Part shown: one piece after another, positions 1 to 6,366 of the stretch
Position numbering within the stretch: position 1 is the stretch's first letter
Layout of the letters: each line of letters starts with the position of its first letter
Source: an uncultured Bacteroidota bacterium
GTDB lineage: Bacteria > Bacteroidota > Bacteroidia > Chitinophagales > Saprospiraceae
Assembly (NCBI GenBank): GCA_937876435.1
Contig: CALEIL010000458.1
Location: forward strand, 1-11,869
Direction of reading: 5' to 3'
Length of the DNA stretch: 11,869 nucleotides
Position numbers and translations under genes: made by a program
Notes under the pieces: model-generated
Databases searched by the model: none
What the model was told of the DNA's origin: nothing
The model's input: only the letters and a program-made list of their open reading frames with translations

Positions 1-113
1 GCCTTCCCCCCATTGAAATGGGGGGCTACAATACCTGGCCGATCCTATGGATCTCAATTAGGTCCAATTTTATTTCGCCATTGTTGAATATTTTATCGCC
101 CACCTTTCGCGGG

Positions 114-373
114 GTATATTCGTATTTCTCGCACCAACTGGTTTTCTGTTCATCATCCGAGAGCCGGAGGCTCGATCCCATTTTGTAGCCCACGTTTGGG
201 CGTATATTCGTAATTCTCACACCAACTGGGTGTCTTTCCATGTCAGAGAGCCAGAGGCTCGGATCATTTTGTAGCCCCCGTTTGGGCATCCATTCGTATT
301 TCTCGCACCAACTGGTTTTCTGTTCATGATCCGAGAGCCGGAGGCTCGAACCCATTTTGTAGCCCCCGATTTT
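114..373. repeat. Three tandem 86-88 bp units inside the left element
   Basis: The units start at about 114, 202 and 288. Each runs from a TTCGTATTTCTC-like start through CACCAACTGG, then a 13-bp palindrome of the form GAGCC-NNN-GGCTC (161-173, 248-260, 335-347), and on to CATTTTGTAGCCC and an imperfect CCC..GGG arm pair. The first and third are closest to each other and the middle one has diverged. Related units occur at about 1416-1494 (degenerate) and 1495-1587 in the right element. Periods of 88 and 86 bp argue against a protein-coding repeat. Confidence 0.85.
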
Positions 374-382
374 AATCGGGGG
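363..382. repeat. GC-rich hairpin downstream of the transposase gene
   Basis: CCCCCGAT and ATCGGGGG pair perfectly around a TTTA loop. It lies about 50 bp past the stop codon of the minus-strand transposase gene and belongs to the hairpin family found at 6-25, 958-971, 1025-1044, 1066-1085, 1137-1156, 1178-1197, 1249-1268 and 1570-1587. Loops are TGAA in most copies and TTTA in the two copies (363-382, 1570-1587) that close the composite elements. Such a structure could also act as a transcription terminator, but there is no T-tract to support that. Confidence 0.8.
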
Positions 383-408
383 TGAACGGTTATGAAAATA
401 TGAAATGA

Positions 409-421
409 GATCCGTAGGATC
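409..421. repeat. GATCC-NNN-GGATC palindrome family, left of transposase
   Basis: This 13-bp palindrome with a 3-nt centre occurs six times: 41-53, 409-421, 988-1000, 1100-1112, 1212-1224 and 1611-1623. The centre reads TAT, TAC or GTA. Copies at 409 and 1611 (centre GTA, followed by GACCGAT) are in the opposite orientation to the others, which are followed by TCAATT or TTAATT. The copies at 409-421 and 988-1000 bracket the transposase gene in inverted orientation, as expected for ends recognised by Y1 transposases of the REP-associated group. Their role as ends here is inference. Confidence 0.75.
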
Positions 422-430
422 GACCGATCT

Positions 431-892
431 CTATACCAGCTCGTCAAAAATATATCTTTCATCGTAGTCAATGTTAAATTTTTCTAACAAACCAATGTAT
501 TCATCCCTGAAGGTCATTTTTTTATGATGTTCTTCCTGGTTTTGAATGTATTTATAAACTGCATCCAAATTCGATTGACTGTATGTAAACGCACCAAAAC
601 CTTCCTGCCATCTAAATTGGGTCTCTGTCAACCTGTGGTCATTGATGTATTTCGACGACCGGGCTTTGACTGATTTCATGAGATCCGAAACTGAAACATC
701 CGGTTTCAACCCTACAAGACAATGTACATGATCCTCCACCCCATTTACAACAATGGTTTTGCATTTCATATCATTGATTAGATTACCGATCACACCAAAG
801 AATTGATTTTTCCATTTTTGGTTAATCTGTGCCTTTCGATATTTTACTGCGAAAATGGTTTGTATGTACATTTTGGTGTATGTATTGGCCAT
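431..892 (-). CDS. tnpA: IS200/REP-associated-type Y1 (HUH) transposase
   Basis: This is a 153-residue single-domain Y1 transposase that would nick and rejoin single-stranded DNA at hairpin ends. The HUH metal-binding motif is seen as H55-V-H57 in EDHVHCLV, and the catalytic tyrosine is most likely Y115 in KYIQNQEEHH, a typical Y-I-x-N-Q-x-x-H-H context. The length is normal for the family and the frame is intact, with no frameshift. There is no TnpB or other accessory gene next to it, so it stands alone. Palindromes lie on both sides (363-382 and 409-421 on the left; 958-971 and 988-1000 on the right), which resembles the REP/RAYT arrangement in which a solo transposase sits among the repeats it may spread. 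It is visibly more AT-rich than the RND gene nearby. The family is certain; whether it is a mobile IS or a domesticated RAYT is not settled. Confidence 0.94.
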   Translation of the reverse strand: MANTYTKMYIQTIFAVKYRKAQINQKWKNQFFGVIGNLINDMKCKTIVVNGVEDHVHCLVGLKPDVSVSDLMKSVKARSSKYINDHRLTETQFRWQEGFGAFTYSQSNLDAVYKYIQNQEEHHKKMTFRDEYIGLLEKFNIDYDERYIFDELV

Positions 893-1024
893 ATTTCATG
901 ATTTTGATTTCATAATAATTTAATATCATATTCAAAAGATCTTGGTGCTACAAAATACCGGTTGAAACCGGGGTGTTTATATTTGTCGATCCTACGGATC
1001 TTAATTTCATTTTATCTTCCGAAC
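893..1024. repeat. Transposase upstream region with hairpin and palindrome
   Basis: The stretch 893-950 is AT-rich and is presumably the promoter and leader of the transposase gene, though I see no clear promoter match. At 958-971 is a shortened member of the GC hairpin family (CCGGT, TGAA loop, ACCGG), and at 988-1000 is GATCC-TAC-GGATC followed by TTAATTT. Together they form the right-hand counterpart of the 363-421 pair on the other side of the transposase. Confidence 0.7.
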
Positions 1025-1248
1025 CCCCCGGTTGAAACCGGGGGCTACCATACCGGCCGAGCCTTCCCCCGGTTGAAACCAGGGGCTACAATATCAGTCG
1101 ATCCTATGGATCTCAATTTCCTGTATCTTTCGTTAACCCCCGGTTGAAACCGGGGGCTACCATACCGGCCGAGCCTTCCCCCGGTTGAAACCAGGGGCTA
1201 CAATATCAGTCGATCCTATGGATCTCAATTTCCTGTATCTTTCGTTAA
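1025..1248. repeat. Perfect 112-bp tandem duplication of the palindromic repeat
   Basis: Copies 1025-1136 and 1137-1248 are identical base for base by eye, and a third copy begins at 1249 before diverging at about 1274. Each copy holds a perfect GC hairpin with a TGAA loop, then CTACCATACCGGCCGAGCCTT, a second hairpin with one C:A mismatch in the stem (1066-1085, 1178-1197), then GATCC-TAT-GGATC (1100-1112, 1212-1224) and a spacer ending CTTTCGTTAA. The identity, against the divergence of other copies, points to a recent duplication. No gene is present. Confidence 0.93.
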
Positions 1249-1623
1249 CCCCCGGTTGAAACCGGGGGCTACAATACCTGGCCGAGCCTCCGGCTCTCTC
1301 TCATGTCTATATCTAGCATCACAAACCAAATATATCATCCTGCCGTTCTCCATTTGGTCCAATTTTATTTCGTCAATGTTGAATATTTTGTCGCCCACCT
1401 TTCGTGGGGTACATTCTCTTCTCCTCCGGTATTGTTGCCCCATTCAGTTCCGGGAGCCGGAGATTCATGCCCTTTTTATAGCCCTCATTTGGGCGTATAT
1501 TCCTATTTCTTGCACCAACCGGTTTTCTATCCATATGAGAGAGCCGGAGGCTCGGACCCATTTTGTAGCACCGGGTTTTAACCCGGTGTTGGTTGAATAC
1601 AAAACATTGAGATCCGTAGGATC
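1249..1623. repeat. Right copy of the composite palindromic element
   Basis: This repeats the layout of 1-421: a TGAA-loop hairpin (1249-1268), the identical linker CTACAATACCTGGCC, a 13-bp palindrome (1284-1296, here GAGCC-TCC-GGCTC), the conserved 60-bp block (1356-1415), a degenerate repeat unit (about 1416-1494), a clearer unit (1495 on, with GAGCC-GGA-GGCTC at 1541-1553), a TTTA-loop hairpin (1570-1587, ACCGGGT and ACCCGGT) and the terminal GATCC-GTA-GGATC (1611-1623) followed by GACCGAT. It differs from the left copy by an insertion at about 1297-1355 and by having fewer internal units. No gene is supported in it. Confidence 0.85.
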
Positions 1624-1666
1624 GACCGATAATTTTCCAGCCCAGGCTTCCAGATTCTGCTCCTTG

Positions 1667-1764
1667 TCCATTGTCCACTATCCATTCTCCACTATCCATT
1701 GTCCACTATCCATTGTCCACTATCCATTCTCCATTATTTATTGTCCACTATCCATTCTCCATTA
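1667..1764. repeat. 14-bp (double-heptad) tandem repeat reaching the RND stop codon
   Basis: Seven phased 14-bp units follow TCCATT(G/C)TCCA(C/T)TA, starting at 1667, 1681, 1695, 1709, 1723, 1737 and 1751; the sixth begins TTTATT. Each unit is itself two degenerate heptamers of the form TCCAYTR. The array ends exactly with the TTA at 1762-1764 that serves as the stop codon of the minus-strand RND gene, and TTTATT continues to 1770 inside the last codons. Such arrays can change copy number by slippage. No spacers are present, so it is not a CRISPR array. Confidence 0.92.
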
Positions 1765-4700
1765 TTTATTCATCCAATAATACAATTTAGGAATAAAAAA
1801 CAAACTCACCAACGTCCCCGCCAACATGCTGCCAATCAGACTCACAGCCAATGGCCGCTGCAATACCACCCCGATGCTATCGCCAAACAAATAGGGAATC
1901 ACCGCCAGCATCGTCGTCAATGAGGTCATAATAATGGGAAACAAACGTTTTTGCCCTCCCGTATGGATAGCTTCCTTCAACGGCATACCATCGCGGTGCA
2001 ACCGCGTGATGGTATCGATCTTGATAATGGAATCATTGATGATGATCCCGACCGTGACCACCATCCCGATCAAAGCCATCGCATTGAGAGAAATCCCCAT
2101 CAACCACAACGCGATCAGCGCACCGGAAAGTGAAATGGGGATTTCCATCAAAACAATTAACGGCGTCATCAGAGATTCAAACTGGGCCGCCACGATCAGG
2201 TACAATAACAACACCGAAACCAGCAAAGCGATCGCCATCTCCCCCATCAACTCCTGGTTTTCCTGAAGGGGTGAAAACAATCGAAAATTCTCCGTGGGAT
2301 GATCCGCCTTTCTGTGCGTGATAGCCGACGGTATGGCCGGTAAATCTTCCGCCCGGATCACTTCGGGAATGTATTGCCCCCGCTGGTCGGCGTACACGTA
2401 TTTCATCCTTTGACCGGTGGTGGTATAAAAGAATTGATCCAGAGGGAAGCGCTGATTTTGATCGTTGATCACCTGGATGTCTGTGAACAACTGATCGATA
2501 CCCTTTTCGCCCGATGTCAACACGATGGCCACATCCCGATCCATCTGTGCGATTTCGGCCAGCCGGAGTTCCTGAAGGTGTTGGGCGATGACTTCCAGCG
2601 CATAATTTTTATCGATGCCGTACCGCATCATTTTGAGATCATCGGTTTTGAGAATGACCACCTCAGCCCGGGCCGGCTCGCTTTGTATCCGCACACCCGA
2701 TTCCCGGGCCCATTCATCCTTCAGGGATCGATGCGATTTCAAAGCTTCCTCGTCGGTAATAGTATTGTGATAAAATGCCACATAAGTCTCCGGCACCTCA
2801 CTGGGGAATATGATCTCAAAAAGATCTCTGTCGGGTAAAAACTCTACCTCTGCCTGAGGATGCGTTGTCTGAAACCAGTGCAGAATGTCGTCTTGTATCT
2901 CCTTTTTCTGATCCGGATCCGCAAAGGTAATAAACAGATTCGCCGATTCCCGATCCAATCTGTAGTGGTCGTTGAATACAAACTGCTGGGGACCGAGGTA
3001 GGCCTGAAAATCTTCCACCTCCGCATCGATATGGTCGTGCAAATCCCGGATGTATCCGGCCATACGGTCGAGTGGCAGCGCTTCATTCCATTGGATATCG
3101 ACCTGAAACGATTGCCGCGGCAGTCCGGGCATTGTCTCCTTTTCGAGAGACGAATAAGCAAAATACCCCCCGGCCATCACCCCCAACACCACGACGACAA
3201 TCCATACTCCCCGGTCGAAGGTAAAATGAAATCCGGCATCGTATGCCCTGCGGATCCAGTGCTGATGGTTGTCTTTCTTTTTGACCCGGATTGGTTTATT
3301 CCGGAACAACCGGTAATACGTGACCGGAATAAACACGACGGACACGAGATAACTGACACCGAGACAAATCGACACGGCCACGGCCTGGTCATAAAACAGC
3401 GCACCGGCCAGATCACTTAGAAATATCAAGGGCAGGAAAACGGCGCAGGTAGTCAACATGGAAGCGAGCAGCGGCAGGATCATTTCGTTGGTCCCCCTGA
3501 TGCAAGCCTCTTCTGTGCTAGCTCCCGATACCGATTCCTGGACGATGTTGTCCAGTATGATAATGCCATTGTCGATCATCATTCCGATCCCGAGGATGAT
3601 CCCGGACAACGAAACGATGTTGACACTCAGATTAGCCAGATACAGAAACAAAATACTGATGGCCAGACTCAGCGGTGTAACGATGCCCACGATCACAGGA
3701 ATCCGTATATCGCTATAAAAAAGAAAGACGATCAGGGTAGCCAGCAAACATCCCATCCATAGGGTGGTTTCCATATCGCTAATACTCAGATCCAGTAACT
3801 CAGCCTGATCGCGATTCATATGAAATTCGATATCCGGATGATTGGATCGCAGGTCGGTCAACGTATTTTCTGTTTCTTCCTGAAAAGTACTCATGCGGGC
3901 GCTGTAATCCTTGAACAGGGCCAGATTGAAAGCGGGCTGCGATTGATCCAGGAATCGGCCCTGTGGCTCTGTTTCGACCAGGGTCACGTCGGCTAATTCC
4001 CGGATCAGGAAGACCTGATTACCGATCTGGAGCGGTGTATTGCGGAGATCGTCTAAGGACTGGAGTGGCTTGCCGATGCGGATCCTGTATTCGTATTGGC
4101 GTTCCCGGACCAGGATATTGCCGAGGGTGAGATTGGCCCGTTGGATGGCTGACTGGACAACCTGGTGGGTAATACCGAGGGATTGCAACATATGTTCTTT
4201 GGGCATCAGGCTGATGTGGGACGATAAACCTCCCGTGAGATCGGCCATGGCCACGGAGGGGAGTTGTTCCAATCGCCTTCTTACGGTCCTGGAGGTAAAT
4301 TCGCTGAGGTCCATTTGCGAACCGGTTTGGAGGCTGTCCTTGTACCGGATGGTGAGATAAACGGCCGGGAGGTCGGAAGCTTTGGTCTTCACCACGATGG
4401 GTCGCTCGATCCCATCGGGTAATGCATTGATGGCGAGATCGAGTTTTTCATTGACTTCGATAAATGCCAGATCGATGTCCTTACCGTAGGGAAAATGCAC
4501 CGTGAGCCTGCCCTGCTCATCGGACGTTCTGGATTCCAGTCGTTCCACGCCACCCACCTGCTGGATGCTTTGACGCAGAGGAGCCATCACCGATTGTTCC
4601 ACCTCCATGGCGGAATGATCCGGGTAATGCGCGATCACCGAGATGGTCGGGATATCGATATCGGGCAACAGGGTGATACTGATCTTCCGGATAGAAAACA

Positions 4701-4770
4701 CAGCCAACATCACGATGGCCAGGAAGGTCATCAGGACAGAAACGGGTTTATGGATGAGGAACTTGATCAT
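1762..4770 (-). CDS. RND-family efflux transporter permease subunit (AcrB/MexB-like)
   Basis: This is an inner-membrane proton-driven export pump of the RND superfamily, 1002 residues, near the usual 1020-1050. The first membrane segment is at about 9-26, followed by a periplasmic porter region, a block of membrane helices at about 335-490, a second periplasmic region (about 545-840) and a second helix block at about 843-998, so both halves of the duplicated fold are present. The helix-4 acidic motif reads GIGMMIDNGIIILDNI (D400-N401), with Asn at the second Asp position of AcrB (D408). The helix-10 site equivalent to AcrB K940 reads IINDSIIKID (N912-D913), a variant that I recall in Bacteroidota RND pumps. 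The ATG at 4770 gives the standard short cytoplasmic start MIKFLIHKPV. No adaptor (MFP) or TolC-like gene is in the window, so its partners must be elsewhere. The substrate cannot be told. Its last unit of sequence is formed by the 14-bp tandem repeat. Confidence 0.94.
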   Translation of the reverse strand: MIKFLIHKPVSVLMTFLAIVMLAVFSIRKISITLLPDIDIPTISVIAHYPDHSAMEVEQSVMAPLRQSIQQVGGVERLESRTSDEQGRLTVHFPYGKDIDLAFIEVNEKLDLAINALPDGIERPIVVKTKASDLPAVYLTIRYKDSLQTGSQMDLSEFTSRTVRRRLEQLPSVAMADLTGGLSSHISLMPKEHMLQSLGITHQVVQSAIQRANLTLGNILVRERQYEYRIRIGKPLQSLDDLRNTPLQIGNQVFLIRELADVTLVETEPQGRFLDQSQPAFNLALFKDYSARMSTFQEETENTLTDLRSNHPDIEFHMNRDQAELLDLSISDMETTLWMGCLLATLIVFLFYSDIRIPVIVGIVTPLSLAISILFLYLANLSVNIVSLSGIILGIGMMIDNGIIILDNIVQESVSGASTEEACIRGTNEMILPLLASMLTTCAVFLPLIFLSDLAGALFYDQAVAVSICLGVSYLVSVVFIPVTYYRLFRNKPIRVKKKDNHQHWIRRAYDAGFHFTFDRGVWIVVVVLGVMAGGYFAYSSLEKETMPGLPRQSFQVDIQWNEALPLDRMAGYIRDLHDHIDAEVEDFQAYLGPQQFVFNDHYRLDRESANLFITFADPDQKKEIQDDILHWFQTTHPQAEVEFLPDRDLFEIIFPSEVPETYVAFYHNTITDEEALKSHRSLKDEWARESGVRIQSEPARAEVVILKTDDLKMMRYGIDKNYALEVIAQHLQELRLAEIAQMDRDVAIVLTSGEKGIDQLFTDIQVINDQNQRFPLDQFFYTTTGQRMKYVYADQRGQYIPEVIRAEDLPAIPSAITHRKADHPTENFRLFSPLQENQELMGEMAIALLVSVLLLYLIVAAQFESLMTPLIVLMEIPISLSGALIALWLMGISLNAMALIGMVVTVGIIINDSIIKIDTITRLHRDGMPLKEAIHTGGQKRLFPIIMTSLTTMLAVIPYLFGDSIGVVLQRPLAVSLIGSMLAGTLVSLFFIPKLYYWMNK

Positions 4771-5051
4771 TGAGCTGATTGGCTATTCAGTAAATATATT
4801 GAAAATATAAAGAATGACAAAGTTTCAATTTGATCAAATCATTAACTTTCCTGGGACCACACAGCTACCGATCCTATTGCTGGACTGGGAACGGTTAGTG
4901 TCACCCTCAACGTAGAATTTGACCTTCCGGTTTTTCTTAAAATTTTTGGGAAGCTGCATTGAGAACTAAAGTTTTAATACCTTCTGGCTTCGCAATCCTC
5001 TGCGGCGCACCAGCAGCCCTCCGGCTTACGAATCCGAAGTTATCCCACTAA
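4771..5051. other. Intergenic region between RND gene and lipoprotein gene
   Basis: This 281-bp gap holds no convincing gene, RNA or terminator hairpin. The part next to the RND start (4771-4850) is AT-rich and probably carries its promoter, but I found no exact match to the Bacteroidota TAnnTTTG -7 element. The part next to the lipoprotein gene is GC-richer and has only short, weak inverted repeats. Confidence 0.5.
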
Positions 5052-6149
5052 TCACTCCACCTCGATCCGATACCGTTCCAGCAATTGAACATTTGTCTGC
5101 TCGGGCAGCAATGGATAATAAAAATATTCGCCCCCGAAGGAAACAGGAGCCAGGTTTTTGTCAATCACCTGGTATTCTTTAAAATCCCGACTATACACGA
5201 TCGTTGCCTGATAGGACTCCCCGGCAGCATCCAGTGGTGTTTGTTCCTGGCTGTATTGAACATAGTACTGCCCGCCTCCGACCGGAATTACCCCCTGGTA
5301 TAAAGGATTGCTCAACAGATGTGACCGATTAGACTGGTCAGGGTCAGGAGCCTTTCCCATCTTAAACCCATCGGGCTTCAAGACATGAGTCTGTAAATGA
5401 CCATCCAGATCGTATACAAAAATTTCGGGTGAATACGGAAACACGATGAATATGGATTCTCCAATCCAGGTAATTCCCGGAAATTGATAAGAGCCTACAT
5501 TCTCATTCCGGGTATAAAATTCCGGATAAGGAATGTTCAAGGCACCCATTTCGTTCTGAGCAAAATCATAATATCCGATCATGGGATTCAAAAAATCCTG
5601 ATGAGCCTGGTTCTGCCGCAGACCAAAATAAGCCTTGCCATTGCGAAAATACATCATGACCCGGTCAAATAGCGAATAGGCCATCAGGCCGGTCATTTCC
5701 TGACTGTCCTTAAAGGCTTCAGTCAGATCTTTCTGCCAGATTATTTCTGCTGCGCTGTTCACGATCATCAGTCGATTGGGGACATGTTGCAGTACGAAGA
5801 TGGAATCAGGGCTTTGATACCATATCGATCCAACCATATTTCCCTGGATAGCATGGGGACCTTGATTATGGAGCTCGATAGAATGTTTGATTTTGAAAGA
5901 AGTCAGATCATAAACATTGATCGTATTGGTTCGTTCATCCAGCCCTGCGAAAGCCTGGTTTTCATAATCAAAAGATGGAAAACGGTAAGGGAACTCGCGA
6001 CTAGTCTGTGGAGTTTCAATTTCCAAAGTATCCACCCTAAGTTCTATTTCAAGGGATTCCTCAGGCATGACCTGAACTAAATTCAGTTCGGTCTCCGTAC
6101 AGGAAGAAAAGATAACTTGAACTATTAGGCCAAAATATATGTATTTCAT
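5052..6149 (-). CDS. Lipoprotein, DUF4221-like / beta-propeller-like
   Basis: This is a 365-residue predicted lipoprotein of unknown function. The leader MKYIYFGLIVQVIFSSC ends at a plausible lipobox with Cys17, followed by T-E-T-E, so it is probably anchored in a membrane facing the periplasm or cell surface. The rest is beta-rich, with repeated short strands of the type seen in propellers (for example DERTNTINVYDLTSFKI, then DSIFVLQHVPNRLMIV, then GESIFIVFPYSPEIFVYD). It ends with YYYPLLPEQTNVQLLERYR. The size, lipobox and overall pattern fit the Bacteroidota DUF4221 family, which I recall rather than prove. No catalytic motif is visible. It is separated from the upstream transglutaminase-like gene by 217 bp and from the RND gene by 281 bp, so an operon is uncertain. 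The ATG at 6149 is chosen because it directly precedes the signal sequence. It may be a generic beta-propeller lipoprotein. Confidence 0.75.
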   Translation of the reverse strand: MKYIYFGLIVQVIFSSCTETELNLVQVMPEESLEIELRVDTLEIETPQTSREFPYRFPSFDYENQAFAGLDERTNTINVYDLTSFKIKHSIELHNQGPHAIQGNMVGSIWYQSPDSIFVLQHVPNRLMIVNSAAEIIWQKDLTEAFKDSQEMTGLMAYSLFDRVMMYFRNGKAYFGLRQNQAHQDFLNPMIGYYDFAQNEMGALNIPYPEFYTRNENVGSYQFPGITWIGESIFIVFPYSPEIFVYDLDGHLQTHVLKPDGFKMGKAPDPDQSNRSHLLSNPLYQGVIPVGGGQYYVQYSQEQTPLDAAGESYQATIVYSRDFKEYQVIDKNLAPVSFGGEYFYYPLLPEQTNVQLLERYRIEVE

Positions 6150-6203
6150 CTACAGATTCGATTTTTGAGAATAAGGATCCACTTGTAAGAACTACTTTCA
6201 AAT

Positions 6204-6236
6204 TAAATTTTCGCTTTTTCGTGCGCTTAAAATTTA
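6204..6236. other. AT-rich inverted repeat between two lipoprotein genes
   Basis: TAAATTTT-CGC (6204-6214) can pair with GCG-(CTT)-AAAATTTA (6223-6236) with a short bulge. It lies 55 bp before the DUF4221-like start and 130 bp after the stop of the transglutaminase-like gene. It could be a weak terminator or a regulatory structure, or chance in AT-rich DNA. The rest of 6150-6366 shows no gene. Confidence 0.3.
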
Positions 6237-6366
6237 TCATTTAGTAGTTAAAAATAATTGTATAATCCTACCTCAGATTCGCTCACACTTAAATAGTTTC
6301 ATGGGGGAAGTTAGTTTCATTAGTAAAAGTAATATTTTAGCCTTAAAGACTTGCGAATATGAGGTT

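Larger units (their letters stand above)
1..421. repeat. Left copy of a composite palindromic repeat element
   Basis: This segment has the same order of parts as 1249-1623 and so is a second, diverged copy. The order is a GC-rich hairpin with a TGAA loop (6-25), the linker CTACAATACCTGGCC, a 13-bp 5-3-5 palindrome (41-53), a conserved 60-bp block (61-120, matching 1356-1415 with five mismatches by eye), three 86-88 bp units (114-373), a TTTA-loop hairpin (363-382) and a terminal palindrome GATCC-GTA-GGATC (409-421) followed by GACCGAT. The segment is cut by the window's left edge and may extend further. It carries no believable gene: open frames here rotate between frames because the unit lengths are not multiples of three. 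Confidence 0.85.

Noticed and set aside
26..471. Minus-strand open frames of 109 and 84 codons in the left repeat, with repeated SLRLSD...KTSWCEKYE strings
   Set aside because: They follow DNA units of 86-88 bp that are not multiples of three, so the same peptide string appears in different frames. They overlap each other and the end of the transposase gene, and they look like translated repeats.
1667..1764. Tandem array as a possible CRISPR
   Set aside because: Units are 14 bp and contiguous with no unique spacers, and no cas genes are present.
962..1780. Open frames of 61 to 174 codons on both strands in the right repeat field and the heptad array
   Set aside because: They are made of palindromic and tandem repeat sequence with low-complexity translations and have no domain, start context or conserved pattern.
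2860..3420. Plus-strand open frame of 186 codons inside the RND gene
   Set aside because: It is antisense to a strongly conserved RND coding region and has no recognisable fold. It is a shadow of the real gene, as are the other plus-strand frames between 1934 and 4773.
4980..5051. GC-rich stretch as a possible terminator for the DUF4221-like gene
   Set aside because: Only short palindromes such as TGCG-G-CGCA are present. I could not find a stable stem followed by a T-tract in the right direction.
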